Shown here: in pieces, positions 1-8,479 of the stretch
Numbering within the stretch: the stretch's first letter is position 1
Layout of the letters: every line of letters starts with the position of its first letter
Assembly (NCBI RefSeq): GCF_026013475.1
Contig: NZ_JAPDPH010000005.1
Span: forward strand, 1-64,000
DNA: 64,000 nucleotides
Direction: 5' to 3'
Origin: Micromonospora yasonensis
GTDB taxonomy: Bacteria > Actinomycetota > Actinomycetes > Mycobacteriales > Micromonosporaceae
Position numbers and translations under genes: made by a program
The notes under the pieces: model-generated
What the model saw: the letters and a program-made list of their open reading frames with translations, nothing else
Told to the model about the DNA's origin: nothing
Databases searched by the model: none

Positions 1-1
1 G

Positions 2-292
2 CAGACGTACGTGCTCAGCGGCCGGCAGACGGTCACCCAGGCCGAGCAGGTGCGCCTCATCGGCGAGGCGATCGGCCGTGACCTGCACTGGCAGGACGTG
101 CCCGCCCACGCCATCCGCCCGATGCTGGCGGTGGCGATGGGCAGCCCCGCGTTCGCGGATGCGGCATTGGCGGGCTGGGCTGCCCTGGTGGAGACGCCGG
201 AGCAGGTGACCGACGACGTGGCGGCGGTGCTCGGGCGGCCCGCACGTTCGTTCGCCCAGTGGGCCACCGACCACGCCGCCGACTTCGCCTGA
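2..292 (+). CDS. NmrA-like NAD(P)-binding protein, C-terminal fragment
   Basis: The reading frame is open from the window edge to the TGA at 290-292, so only the last 96 residues of the protein are present. The visible part contains LSGRQTVTQAEQVRLIGEAIGRD followed by a helical tail ending RSFAQWATDHAADFA. This is the usual C-terminal pattern of NmrA-like or SDR-type NAD(P)-binding proteins, in which 'T(G/S)x(E/Q)..T..EQV..I..A.GR' precedes the substrate lid. The cofactor-binding N-terminus lies outside the window, so the substrate and reaction cannot be read. It converges on the epoxide hydrolase gene. The family call is by pattern and moderately sure. Confidence 0.6.
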   Translation, partial: QTYVLSGRQTVTQAEQVRLIGEAIGRDLHWQDVPAHAIRPMLAVAMGSPAFADAALAGWAALVETPEQVTDDVAAVLGRPARSFAQWATDHAADFA

Positions 293-328
293 TCCCGCCG
301 CCGAGACGACTGCCCTGTCTCGGTGGCG

Positions 329-1474
329 TCAGCGGACGTGGCGGAAGAACTCCCGCACGTCGCCGACCAGGAGGTCGGGTGCTTCCAGGGCGGCGAAGTG
401 CCCGCCGCGGTCGAACTCGGCCCAGTGCACGACGTTGTGGTCGCGTTCGGCGAGGGGTCGGATGGTGATGTCGTTGGGGAACACCGCCACCCCGGTCGGT
501 ACTGACGACCGCGGCTGGGCTTGGCCCCAGGTGCGGGCGTCCTCGTAGTAGATGCGGGCGGCGGATCCGGCTGTGCCGGTCAGCCAGTACACCGAGACGT
601 CGGTGAGGATCAGGTCGCGGTCGACAGCGTCCTCGGGTAGGCCGGCGCTCGGGTCGGTCCATTCCTTGAACTTCTCGACGATCCACGCCAACTGGCCGAC
701 GGGTGAATCGGTGAGGGCGTAGGAGATCGTCTGCGGCCGGGTCGACTGGACGATGGCGTACCCACTCATGTCCCGGCCCCAGGTCGTCATCAGCGCGAGG
801 CGGGCCTGGTCGGCCTCGGTGAGGCCGACCAGCTCGGCCGGATCACCGGAGGGGAAGGTCCCCAGGTTGTTGACGTGCACGCCGAGCACATGAACAGGGT
901 CGACGCGGCCGAGCTCGGGGGAGACGATCGCTCCGGTGTCGCCACCCTGGGCGCCGTAGCGGTGGTAGCCGAGGCGCCTCATCAGCTCGGCCCAGGCGTG
1001 GGCCACCCGGTTGGTGTTCCAGCCCGAGGCGGCGAGTGGGCTGGAGAAGCCGAAGCCGGGCAGCGACGGGGCCACGACGTGGAAGGCGTCAGCGGGGTCG
1101 CCGCCGTACCGGGCGGGATCGGTCAACGGGCCGATGATCTTCATGAACTCCACGACCGAGCCGGGCCAGCCGTGGGTGAGGATGAGCGGCAGCGCGTCCG
1201 GCTCGGGCGAACGCACGTGCAGGAAGTGCATCTTCTGTCCGTCGATGACGGTGGTGAACTGGGGAAATTCGTTCAGCCGTGCCTCGTGGGCGCGCCAGTC
1301 GTACGTGGTCTGCCAGTAGTCGGCCAGGTCTTTCAGGTAGTCCAGCGGCACCCCGGCCTCCCAGCCGGCGCCCGGCAACTCCTCCGGCCAACGGGTGTGG
1401 GCGAGCCGGTGGCGCAGGTCGTCGAGGCTGTCCTGGGGAATCTCGATCCGGAACGGGGTGATCTGTTCGCTCAT
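329..1474 (-). CDS. Epoxide hydrolase family protein (EHN/alpha-beta hydrolase)
   Basis: This 381-residue protein belongs to the epoxide hydrolase branch that carries the EHN lid domain at the N-terminus (residues 5-110, [20 protein letters not shown]), followed by an alpha/beta-hydrolase core. HGWPGS forms the oxyanion segment. QGGDTGA carries the nucleophilic Asp that attacks the epoxide, and a C-terminal [13 protein letters not shown] supplies the catalytic His. It is predicted to be cytoplasmic and to open epoxides to diols; the substrate is unknown. The start at 1474 gives MSEQIT; upstream GTG and ATG codons at 1483 and 1480 are possible. No good ribosome binding site precedes any of them. 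It is divergent from the WYL regulator, which probably controls it. Confidence 0.88.
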   Translation of the reverse strand: MSEQITPFRIEIPQDSLDDLRHRLAHTRWPEELPGAGWEAGVPLDYLKDLADYWQTTYDWRAHEARLNEFPQFTTVIDGQKMHFLHVRSPEPDALPLILTHGWPGSVVEFMKIIGPLTDPARYGGDPADAFHVVAPSLPGFGFSSPLAASGWNTNRVAHAWAELMRRLGYHRYGAQGGDTGAIVSPELGRVDPVHVLGVHVNNLGTFPSGDPAELVGLTEADQARLALMTTWGRDMSGYAIVQSTRPQTISYALTDSPVGQLAWIVEKFKEWTDPSAGLPEDAVDRDLILTDVSVYWLTGTAGSAARIYYEDARTWGQAQPRSSVPTGVAVFPNDITIRPLAERDHNVVHWAEFDRGGHFAALEAPDLLVGDVREFFRHVR

Positions 1475-1483
1475 GAGCATCAC

Positions 1484-1517
1484 GCTAGGGGTGAGCTAGG
1501 ACAGGTTTGGCCCTAGC
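1484..1517. promoter_or_regulatory. Divergent promoter region with GCTAGGG/CCCTAGC operator
   Basis: The 60-odd bases between the epoxide hydrolase and the WYL regulator hold GCTAGGG (1484-1490), GCTAGG (1495-1500) and CCCTAGC (1511-1517). The outer pair is a perfect 7-bp inverted repeat and the middle copy is a direct repeat. This is a reasonable binding site for the adjacent regulator, but that assignment is inference. Confidence 0.5.
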
Positions 1518-1537
1518 TTGCTGGCAGACTTACGGGC

Positions 1538-2494
1538 ATGTTGGAAACCTCCGCCCGGCTGCTGCGTCTGCTCTCGCTGCTGCAAACTCCCCGCGACTGG
1601 CCTGGTACCGACCTGGCGCAGCGTCTTGAGGTCGACGTGCGGACCGTGCGCCGCGACATCCAGAAACTGCGCGACCTCGGCTACCCGGTGCACGCCACCC
1701 CCGGCGCGGCCGGCTACCGGCTCGGCGCCGGCACGAAGCTCCCGCCGCTGCTGCTCGACGACGAGGAGGCAGTCGCCGTCGCCATCGGGCTGCGGACCGC
1801 CGCCAGCGGCACGGTCACCGGCATCGAGGAAACATCGCTACGCGCACTGGCCAAGCTCGAACAGGTACTGCCGTCGCGCGTACGTCACCGGGTCAACCTG
1901 CTGCACTCGGTCACCGTCACGGTCCCCGCCGCCGGCCCCACCGTGGACCCGGACGTGCTGACCGTCGTCGCCGGGGTCTGCCGTGAACACCAACGGCTCC
2001 GCTTCGACTATCGCAGCCACGACGGCGCCGATTCGGTACGCGACACCGAACCTCACCGGCTGGTCCACACCGGCCGGCGCTGGTACCTGGTGGGCTGGGA
2101 CACCGACCGGCGCGACTGGCGCACCTACCGGGTCGACCGGATCCGTCCCCGCGTCCCGACCGGCCCTCGCTTCACCCCCCGGCAGGCACCCGACGTCGAC
2201 CTCGCCGGCTACCTGGCGCACGGTGTCTCCACCGCCCCCTACCGCTATCAGGCCCGGATCACCCTGTACGCGTCGGCCGAGACGGCCGCCGAACGGATCC
2301 CGCCCACCGTCGGTGTCATCGAGGCCGTCGACTCGCACACCTGCCTCCTGCACACCGGATCGAACTCCCTCGACGAAATCGCCGTCTACGTCGCATTGTT
2401 CGGCTTCCGCTTCCGGATCCACCAGCCACCCGAACTCATCGCACACATCCGGGATCTCACCGCCCGACTGACCGAGGCCATCGAGACGTTCTGA
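1538..2494 (+). CDS. YafY/WYL-domain transcriptional regulator
   Basis: The 318-residue protein has an N-terminal HTH_11-type winged helix (residues 1-60, with LAQRLEVDVRTVRRDIQKLRDLGYPV as recognition segment) and a WYL domain (about 140-220, with HTGRRWYLVGWD) plus a C-terminal WCX extension. Proteins of this family bind a small effector through the WYL domain and repress or activate neighbouring genes. The ATG at 1538 puts the HTH at the usual distance from the N-terminus. It is transcribed away from the epoxide hydrolase, and the 60-bp gap contains an inverted repeat, so control of that gene and of itself is likely. Confidence 0.9.
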   Translation: MLETSARLLRLLSLLQTPRDWPGTDLAQRLEVDVRTVRRDIQKLRDLGYPVHATPGAAGYRLGAGTKLPPLLLDDEEAVAVAIGLRTAASGTVTGIEETSLRALAKLEQVLPSRVRHRVNLLHSVTVTVPAAGPTVDPDVLTVVAGVCREHQRLRFDYRSHDGADSVRDTEPHRLVHTGRRWYLVGWDTDRRDWRTYRVDRIRPRVPTGPRFTPRQAPDVDLAGYLAHGVSTAPYRYQARITLYASAETAAERIPPTVGVIEAVDSHTCLLHTGSNSLDEIAVYVALFGFRFRIHQPPELIAHIRDLTARLTEAIETF

Positions 2495-2602
2495 GCTCGT
2501 GACAGCGGAAACTCGCGCGACGGCACCGATGGACCGTCGTAGGGTGGCCGGCGGCCTGTCGTACCCCAGGGGTAGGAAGGCCGGAGCGGGCGGCGAGCGG
2601 GG

Positions 2603-3406
2603 GTGGTCGTGGTGAGTGTGGCGGAGCGGGCCGGGCCGGGAACGGCCCGGGTGCCGGCGCTGGGGGTGCTCGGTTACTACCTGGTCGCCTACCGGCGCAC
2701 CTGGCGGGCGGGCGTCTTCTCGTCCTTCCTGCTGCCGGTGCTCACGGTGGTCGGGTTCGGCGTCGGTGTCGGCGCGTACGTCAACCGGGGCGTCGGCGGG
2801 GTGCCCTACCTGGACTGGCTGGTCCCCGGCCTGATCGCGTCCGCCGCGCTGCAGACCGCGGTGGCCGAGTCGACCTGGCCGGTGCACAGCAACTTCAAGT
2901 GGATCCGGACCTACCACGCCCAGGTCGCCGCGCCGCTGCGGGTCGGCGACATCGTGGCCGGCCACCTCGCCTTCGTGCTGTTCCGGGTGGTCACCAGCGT
3001 GGTGGCGTTCCTGCTGGTGACGGCGCTGTTCGGGGCGTTGCGCTCGCCGTGGGCGCTGACCGTCCCGTTGGTGGTCCTGCTGCTCGGCCTGGCGGTGGCC
3101 GCGCCGACCTTCGCGTTCAGCGCCGCCGTGCCCAGCGACAGCTACCTGGCGCTGTTCTTCCGGTTCGCGGTGATCCCGATGACGCTCTTCGCCGGGGTGT
3201 TCTTCCCGGTGGAGCAGCTGCCGGGCGGGCTGCGCCAGCTCGCGTACCTGACCCCGCTCTGGCACGGCGTGGACCTGTGCCGGGCCGCCACGCTGGGCGT
3301 GCCTCCGCAGTGGTCGGTCGCCGGTCACCTGCTCTACCTCGCCGCCTGGGCCGCCGCCGGCTGGCTGCTGGCCACGCGCGTGTTCCGCCGCTCGCTCGTC
3401 GTCTAG
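2603..3406 (+). CDS. ABC-2 type transporter permease (first of a pair)
   Basis: The 267-residue integral membrane protein has six hydrophobic segments and the ABC-2 permease signature region around FRFAVIPMTLFAGVFFPVEQLPGGLRQLAYLTPLWHGVDLCR, as in DrrB- or NodJ-type exporters. It would form half of a membrane channel energised by an ABC ATPase. The GTG at 2603 is followed by further GTG codons at 2609 and 2612, so the exact start is uncertain by three residues. It is followed after 9 bases by a second permease of the same family. No ATPase gene lies on either side, which is unusual for this family. Confidence 0.85.
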   Translation: MVVVSVAERAGPGTARVPALGVLGYYLVAYRRTWRAGVFSSFLLPVLTVVGFGVGVGAYVNRGVGGVPYLDWLVPGLIASAALQTAVAESTWPVHSNFKWIRTYHAQVAAPLRVGDIVAGHLAFVLFRVVTSVVAFLLVTALFGALRSPWALTVPLVVLLLGLAVAAPTFAFSAAVPSDSYLALFFRFAVIPMTLFAGVFFPVEQLPGGLRQLAYLTPLWHGVDLCRAATLGVPPQWSVAGHLLYLAAWAAAGWLLATRVFRRSLVV

Positions 3407-3415
3407 GAGGATCCC

Positions 3416-4222
3416 GTGGTCGCTCTCGTCCTGCCCCGGCTGGTCGGCCCGGCGGGGGTGCGCCGCTCCGCCTCGGTGGCCGAGCGCAACCTCACCGCGC
3501 TGAAGAGCGCGTACTGGCTGGTGCTGCTCTCCGGCTTCCTGGAGCCGGTGCTCTACCTCTTCTCGATCGGCGTCGGGGTGGGCGCGCTGGTCGGCGACCT
3601 CACCCTGCCCGGCGGGCAGGTGGTGTCGTACGCGGCGTTCGTGGCCCCGGCGATGCTGGCCTCGTCGGCGATGAGCGGGGCGCTCTCCGAGACCACCTTC
3701 AACTTCTTCGGGAAGATGAAGTACATGAAGCTGTACGACGGGGTCATCGCGACCCCGGTGCAGCCGTTCGAGATCGCCCTCGGCGAGCTGGGCTGGGCGA
3801 TGATCCGGGGCAGCCTCTACTCGGCGGCCTTCCTGGTGATCATGGTGGCGTTGGACCTGACCACCGGGCTGCGGGCGCTCCTCGCCTTCCCGGCCGCGGT
3901 GCTGGTCGGCTTCGCGTTCGGCGCGCTCGGCATGACGGTCTCCACCCTGATGCGCAGCTGGCAGGACTTCGACCTGATGGGTTCGGCCCAGTTCACCCTC
4001 TTCCTCTTCTCCGGCACGTTCGTCCCGGCCGAGGCGTATCCGGCGGTGCTGCGCTGGGTGGTCGAGGTGACCCCGCTCTACCGGTCGGTGCACCTGCTCC
4101 GGGGCATCAGCGTCGGGACGTCCGGCTGGTCGTGGCTGCTCGACCTGGCCTACCTGCTGGTGCTGACCGTCGTGATGCTGGTGGTGGCCTCCGGGCGGAT
4201 GGGCCGGTTGCTCTACAAGTAG
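3416..4222 (+). CDS. ABC-2 type transporter permease (second of a pair)
   Basis: The 268-residue membrane protein resembles the preceding gene in length and topology, with AQFTLFLFSGTFVPAEAYPAVLRWVVEVTPLYRSVHLLRG matching the conserved ABC-2 segment. The GTG start at 3416 follows a strong TAGGAGG that begins in the stop codon of the first permease, so the two are translated together and probably form a heterodimer. The substrate is unknown. The missing ATPase may be encoded elsewhere. The next gene, YihY/BrkB, starts 62 bases later and may share the transcript. Confidence 0.85.
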   Translation: MVALVLPRLVGPAGVRRSASVAERNLTALKSAYWLVLLSGFLEPVLYLFSIGVGVGALVGDLTLPGGQVVSYAAFVAPAMLASSAMSGALSETTFNFFGKMKYMKLYDGVIATPVQPFEIALGELGWAMIRGSLYSAAFLVIMVALDLTTGLRALLAFPAAVLVGFAFGALGMTVSTLMRSWQDFDLMGSAQFTLFLFSGTFVPAEAYPAVLRWVVEVTPLYRSVHLLRGISVGTSGWSWLLDLAYLLVLTVVMLVVASGRMGRLLYK

Positions 4223-4284
4223 GAAGTTTTCCGCCTGCTCGTCGGGGCATCTCACGGGGACGATGCGACGACGAGGGAGGGGCG

Positions 4285-5364
4285 ATGGCCGCCGACGAGT
4301 CTTCCGCCCAGGCCAGGCGCGACCAGGCCGGACCCGACCGGGCCGGACACGCCCGGAACGGACACGCCCGCAACGGGTACGAACGGGACCAGCCGGCCGG
4401 GCCGGACGCCGGCCCGGCCAGCCCGACCGAGCTGCCGGGCACCGGGTGGGTCGCGACGTTCAAGCGCACGGTCAAGGAGTTCCAGGAGGACAACCTCACC
4501 GACTGGGCCGCCGCGCTCACCTACTACGGGGTGCTGTCGATCTTCCCGGGCCTGCTGGTGCTGATCTCCCTGCTCGGCCTGTTCGGCGCCGGCGCCACCA
4601 AGGGCGTCGAGAACACGGTCAACCAGGTGGTGCGGGAGGACAACATCCGGCACATCATCACGATGGCGATCGAGCAGGCGGGTCGCTCCGGCGGCCTGGC
4701 CAGCCTCGCCGCGGTCCTCGGTCTGCTCGCCGCGTTCTGGTCCGCCTCCGGGTACGTCAGCGCCTTCATGCGCGCCTCCAACAGCATCTACGACGTGCCG
4801 GAGGGACGGCCGGTCTGGAAGACCCTGCCGGTCCGGCTCGGCGTCACCGCCGTGATCGGCCTGCTGCTGCTGGCCGCCGCGGTCATCGTGGTCTTCACCG
4901 GCCGCCTCGCCCAGCAGGCGGGCAGCGCCATCGGGCTCGGCTCGACCGGCGTGACGGTGTGGAACATCGCCAAGTGGCCGGTGCTGCTGGTGCTGGTCAG
5001 CCTGATGTTCGCGATCCTCTACTGGGCCTCACCGAACGCCCGGCACGGCGGCTTCCGCTGGGTCAGCCCCGGCGGCGTGCTGGCCGTGGTGATCTGGGTG
5101 GTGATCTCCGGCCTCTTCGGTGTGTACGTCAGCAACTTCGGCTCGTACAACAAGACCTACGGGGCGCTGGCCGGCGTGATCATCTTTCTGGTCTGGCTCT
5201 GGCTGAGCAACATCGCCATCCTGTTGGGCGCGGAGTTCGACGCCGAGCTGGAACGCAGCCGGGCGATCGAGGCCGGGCACCCCGCCACCGAGGAGCCGTA
5301 CGTCGAGCTGCGCGACGACCGCAAGCTGAAGAAGAAGCGCAACTCGGCCCCCCGTCGCCGCTGA
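4285..5364 (+). CDS. YihY/BrkB family inner-membrane protein
   Basis: The 359-residue protein has a hydrophilic N-terminus (about 55 residues) with a small internal repeat (HARNGHARNG), then a six-helix YihY/virulence factor BrkB domain. Family marks are LTDWAAALTYYGVLSIFPGLLVLISL, the long loop before GLASLAAVLGLLAAFWSASGYVSAFMRASN, and FGSYNKTYGALAGVIIFLVWLWLSNIAILLGAEFDAE. The family is widespread and its transport role is not settled. The ATG at 4285 follows GAGGGAGGGG. The reading frame is open far upstream on the same strand, but that part overlaps the permeases. It ends at a strong terminator. Confidence 0.9.
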   Translation: MAADESSAQARRDQAGPDRAGHARNGHARNGYERDQPAGPDAGPASPTELPGTGWVATFKRTVKEFQEDNLTDWAAALTYYGVLSIFPGLLVLISLLGLFGAGATKGVENTVNQVVREDNIRHIITMAIEQAGRSGGLASLAAVLGLLAAFWSASGYVSAFMRASNSIYDVPEGRPVWKTLPVRLGVTAVIGLLLLAAAVIVVFTGRLAQQAGSAIGLGSTGVTVWNIAKWPVLLVLVSLMFAILYWASPNARHGGFRWVSPGGVLAVVIWVVISGLFGVYVSNFGSYNKTYGALAGVIIFLVWLWLSNIAILLGAEFDAELERSRAIEAGHPATEEPYVELRDDRKLKKKRNSAPRRR

Positions 5365-5380
5365 CCCGTACGCCCCGTTC

Positions 5381-5421
5381 CGCCCTCGTCGCGCACCGTG
5401 CGACGAGGGCGGATGGTTTTT
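5381..5421 (+). terminator. Rho-independent terminator after the YihY gene
   Basis: CGCCCTCGTCG (5381-5391) pairs perfectly with CGACGAGGGCG (5401-5411) around a 9-base loop, and a run of five T follows at 5417-5421. T-tracts are rare in this GC-rich sequence, so termination here is well supported. Confidence 0.85.
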
Positions 5422-5436
5422 CTAGATCCACTCCTG

Positions 5437-5458
5437 CTTTTGCTCAGATGGACAAAAG
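5437..5458. promoter_or_regulatory. CTTTTG-N10-CAAAAG operator upstream of the ROK operon
   Basis: CTTTTG (5437-5442) and CAAAAG (5453-5458) form an inverted repeat separated by 10 bases. AT-rich blocks are rare here. Nearly the same element lies at 27493-27515, ahead of the ThuA/dehydrogenase gene; the shared stretch TTTTGCTCA is identical in the appropriate orientation. It is a likely regulator binding site linking the two transcription units. Confidence 0.6.
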
Positions 5459-5509
5459 TTTGGACTGGATCTGCCGAAGCTATGGACACGTCACCCCGAA
5501 GGCTCCTAC

Positions 5510-5527
5510 TGTGTCGGACACGACACA
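5510..5527. promoter_or_regulatory. Palindrome TGTGTCG-gaca-CGACACA before the ROK gene
   Basis: A perfect inverted repeat with 7-base arms (5510-5516 and 5521-5527) lies 48 bases before the ROK start. The position fits an autoregulatory operator. The binding protein is not shown by the sequence. Confidence 0.5.
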
Positions 5528-5574
5528 TCGCCGTTGCGTCGATGTGAACGACTCCGATGCGGAGGTGAGTCCCG

Positions 5575-6753
5575 GTGCGGACGGTGGACCCCCTGCACGT
5601 ACAGCTCCTGCGACTGCTCCGGGACGAGGGCGCGGTCTCCCGTGCCGAACTCGGCGACCGGTTGGAGATGCCCCGCCCGCGCCTGCTGGCCGAGCTGGAG
5701 CGTCTGGTCGGCCTCGGCTACGTCGCCGAGGCCGGGCTGGCCGCCTCGCGGGGCGGCCGACGGTCCACCCTGGTCGAGCTGAGCCCGCACCTGCGCTTCG
5801 CCGCGGTCGACCTGGGCGCCAGCTCGATCGACGTCGAGGTGGTGAACGGCCGGCTGGAGACGGTGGCCGCGTACGCCGAGCAGGCCGACATCCGCTCCGG
5901 GCCGAAGGTGACCCTCCAGCGGGTCAACGAGCTGCTGCACAAGGCCAAGGTGGACGGGGCGTACGAACGGCTCGACGCGGTCGGCATCGGCGTGCCGGGG
6001 CCGGTGAGCTTCCGCGACGGGGTGCCGGTCTCGCCGCCGATCATGCCCGGCTGGGACCGGTTCCCGGTCCGCGAGCTGCTGACCCGGGAGCACGGCTGCC
6101 CGGCGGTGGTCGACAACGACGTGAACATCATGGCCATCGGCGAGCGGCACGGGGGCGTCGCCCACTCGGTGGACGACTTCCTGTTCATCAAGATCGGCAC
6201 CGGCATCGGTTGCGGCATCTACCTCAACGGCGAGGTCTACCGGGGCACCGACGGCTGCGCCGGCGACATCGGCCACATCCAGGTCGACCCGAACGGTCCG
6301 ATGTGCTCCTGCGGGAACGTGGGCTGCCTGGAGGCCGTCTTCAGCGGCGCCGCGCTGGCCCGGGAGGCCACTGCGGCCGCCCGCGCCGAGGTCTCGCCGG
6401 CGCTCGCCGAGCGGCTGGCGGCCCGGGGCGCGGTGACCGCGCTGGACGTGGCGCAGGGGGCGGCCGAGGGGGACGTCACCTGCATCCAGCTGATCCGCGA
6501 CGGCGGCCGGCGGGTGGGCAGCGTGCTGGCCGGGCTGGTCAGCTTCACCAACCCGTCGATGATCGTGATCGGCGGCGGGCTCGCCCAGCTCGGCCACATC
6601 CTGCTCGCCGAGATCCGCAGCGTGGTCTACCGCCGCTCGCTGCCGCTGGCCACCGGCAACCTGCCGGTCGTCCTGTCCGAGCTGGGCCCGCGCGCCGGCG
6701 TTGCCGGCGCCGCCGTGCTCGCCAGCGACCTGGCCTTCGGGGAGGCGGCATGA
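5575..6753 (+). CDS. ROK family transcriptional regulator
   Basis: The 392-residue protein has an N-terminal winged helix (residues 1-65, SRAELGDRLEMPRPRLLAELERL) and a ROK sugar-kinase-like domain. The ROK signature is complete: the Asp/Asn pocket VVDNDVNIMAIGE, GTGIGCGIYLNGEVYRG, and the zinc motif MCSCGNVGCLE with the upstream GHIQ histidine. Such proteins are usually repressors that respond to a sugar or its phosphate. The GTG at 5575 follows GGAGGTGAG. The stop overlaps the ATG of the ABC ATPase gene (ATGA), so it is the first gene of a sugar-import operon. A close paralogue sits at 21541-22725. Confidence 0.92.
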   Translation: MRTVDPLHVQLLRLLRDEGAVSRAELGDRLEMPRPRLLAELERLVGLGYVAEAGLAASRGGRRSTLVELSPHLRFAAVDLGASSIDVEVVNGRLETVAAYAEQADIRSGPKVTLQRVNELLHKAKVDGAYERLDAVGIGVPGPVSFRDGVPVSPPIMPGWDRFPVRELLTREHGCPAVVDNDVNIMAIGERHGGVAHSVDDFLFIKIGTGIGCGIYLNGEVYRGTDGCAGDIGHIQVDPNGPMCSCGNVGCLEAVFSGAALAREATAAARAEVSPALAERLAARGAVTALDVAQGAAEGDVTCIQLIRDGGRRVGSVLAGLVSFTNPSMIVIGGGLAQLGHILLAEIRSVVYRRSLPLATGNLPVVLSELGPRAGVAGAAVLASDLAFGEAA

Positions 6754-8432
6754 GCGCGGCGTCCACAGACCACGGGGGACCGGCCGGCCCGGGACGGCGC
6801 GGGACGGGCGATGCCGGCCCGGGGGAGCACGCCGTCCCGGGACGGACCGATCGCAGCGAGGAGCACGACGTGACGAAGACGCCGCTGGTGGAGGCCCCCG
6901 CCGACACCGTCGCGGGCGAGGTGGTGCTGCGCCTCACCGACGTGGTCAAGACCTTCCCCGGCGTACGGGCGCTGGACGGGGTGCAGCTGGAGGTGCGCGC
7001 CGGCGAGGTGCACTGCCTGCTCGGGCAGAACGGCGCCGGCAAGTCCACCCTGATCAAGGTGCTCGCCGGGGTGCACCGGCCGGACTCCGGGGGGGTCGAG
7101 TGGCGCGGCCAGCCCGCCGCCTTCGCCAACCCGCAGGCCGCGATGCGGGCCGGGATCGCCACCATCTATCAGGAACTCGACCTGGTCGAGGACCTGTCGG
7201 TGGCGGAGAACGCCTTCCTCGGCCACGAGCCGCGCCGGCTCGGCTTCGTCCGCCGGGGCCACATGGCCCGGCGTACCCGGCAGATCCTGGCCCGGCTCGG
7301 CCACCCGGAGATCCCGCCCGGCCGGCTGGTCCGGCAGCTGCCCGCCGCCGGCAAGCAGATCGTCAGCATGGCCCGGGCGCTCTCCCACGAGGCCCGACTG
7401 ATCATCATGGACGAGCCGAGCGCCGTGCTCGCCCACGACGAGGTGGGCAACCTGTTCCGGATCATCCGGGAGCTCACCGCGCAGGGCATCGCGGTCATCT
7501 ACATCTCGCACCGGCTGGAGGAGATCCGCGAGATCGGCGACCGGGTCACCGTACTCAAGGACGGCCGGACCACCGCGGCGAACCTGCCGGCGCGCGACAC
7601 CCCGACCCGCGACCTGGTCGCCCGGATGACCGGCCGGACCATCGAGTACGTCTTCCCGGAGCGCCCGGCCGACGACCCTGCCGGCGCGGAGCTGCTGCGG
7701 GTGGACGGGCTGACCCGGCACGGCGAGTTCGCCGACGTCTCGCTGAGCGTTCGGGCCGGGGAGATCGTCGGCATCGCCGGCCTGGTCGGCTCGGGCCGGT
7801 CCGAACTGCTGGAGACCATCTACGGCGCCCGGCGGGCACAGGCCGGCACGGTGCGGATGGGTCGTCGGACGTTGCGCCCGGGCAGCGTCGGCGCGGCCGT
7901 GAGGGCCGGCATGGGGATGGCGCCGGAGGAGCGCAAGAGCCAGGCGCTGCTGCTCGGCGAGCCGATCTACCGCAACGTCACCCTCGCCACCTTCGGCCGG
8001 TACGCCCGCCTCGGCTTCACCGACGCCGGGCGGGAACGGACCGAGGCGGCCCGGATCGCCGACTCGCTCGAACTGCGCCCCCGCGACGTACGCCGGCCGG
8101 TGCGCACCCTCTCCGGCGGCAACCAGCAGAAGGTGGTGGTCGGCCGGTGGCTGCTCGGGGACACCCGGCTGCTGCTGCTCGACGAGCCGACCCGGGGTGT
8201 CGACGTGGGCGCCCGGGCCGAGCTCTACCAGGTGGTGCGGGAACTGGCCGCGCGGGGCGTCGGGGTGCTGCTGGTCTCCAGCGAGGTGCCCGAGGTGCTC
8301 GGCCTGGCCGACCGGGTGCTGGTCATGCGGGAGGGCCGGGTGGTCCGGGAGGCCCCGGCCGGCGAACTCGACGAGAACACCGTGCTCGACCTCGTCATGG
8401 CGGGGTCCCTGATGGAAGGCGCACCGGCATGA
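6750..8432 (+). CDS. Sugar ABC transporter ATP-binding protein (RbsA/MglA-type, two nucleotide-binding domains)
   Basis: The protein holds two ABC domains in tandem, as in RbsA, MglA and the inositol importer ATPases. The first has Walker A GQNGAGKSTLIK, a divergent signature QLPAAGKQIVSMARAL and Walker B LIIMDEPSAVL. The second has a degenerate Walker A (GLVGSGRSELLE), the signature LSGGNQQKVVVGRWL and LLLLDEPTRGVDVGA, which is typical of the family. The ATG at 6750 overlaps the ROK stop and gives 560 residues with a Gly/Pro-rich, probably disordered extension. The GTG at 6870, behind CGAGGAG, gives 520 residues, nearer the family norm. The protein would be cytoplasmic, bound to the permease at 8476. 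Confidence 0.92.
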   Translation: MSAASTDHGGPAGPGRRGTGDAGPGEHAVPGRTDRSEEHDVTKTPLVEAPADTVAGEVVLRLTDVVKTFPGVRALDGVQLEVRAGEVHCLLGQNGAGKSTLIKVLAGVHRPDSGGVEWRGQPAAFANPQAAMRAGIATIYQELDLVEDLSVAENAFLGHEPRRLGFVRRGHMARRTRQILARLGHPEIPPGRLVRQLPAAGKQIVSMARALSHEARLIIMDEPSAVLAHDEVGNLFRIIRELTAQGIAVIYISHRLEEIREIGDRVTVLKDGRTTAANLPARDTPTRDLVARMTGRTIEYVFPERPADDPAGAELLRVDGLTRHGEFADVSLSVRAGEIVGIAGLVGSGRSELLETIYGARRAQAGTVRMGRRTLRPGSVGAAVRAGMGMAPEERKSQALLLGEPIYRNVTLATFGRYARLGFTDAGRERTEAARIADSLELRPRDVRRPVRTLSGGNQQKVVVGRWLLGDTRLLLLDEPTRGVDVGARAELYQVVRELAARGVGVLLVSSEVPEVLGLADRVLVMREGRVVREAPAGELDENTVLDLVMAGSLMEGAPA

Positions 8433-8479
8433 ACCGGCGCAGCGCGCAGACCGACGTGTGGATGGAGGCGGCGGCATGA
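8429..8479 (+). CDS. Possible 16-residue micro-ORF between ATPase and permease
   Basis: An ATG at 8429 overlaps the ATPase stop (ATGA), and its TGA at 8477-8479 overlaps the permease ATG (ATGA at 8476). The product would be MNRRSAQTDVWMEAAA. The double overlap is just what a translational coupling relay would look like, but it may also be chance, since the bases also carry the permease ribosome binding site GGAGG at 8465-8469. Confidence 0.3.
   Translation: MNRRSAQTDVWMEAAA

Noticed and set aside
1838-4255. Minus-strand ORF of 805 codons
   Set aside because: It runs antisense through the WYL regulator, both permeases and part of their upstream region, is full of Arg, Gly, Glu, Gln and His, and matches no family; it is an artefact of high GC at third positions.
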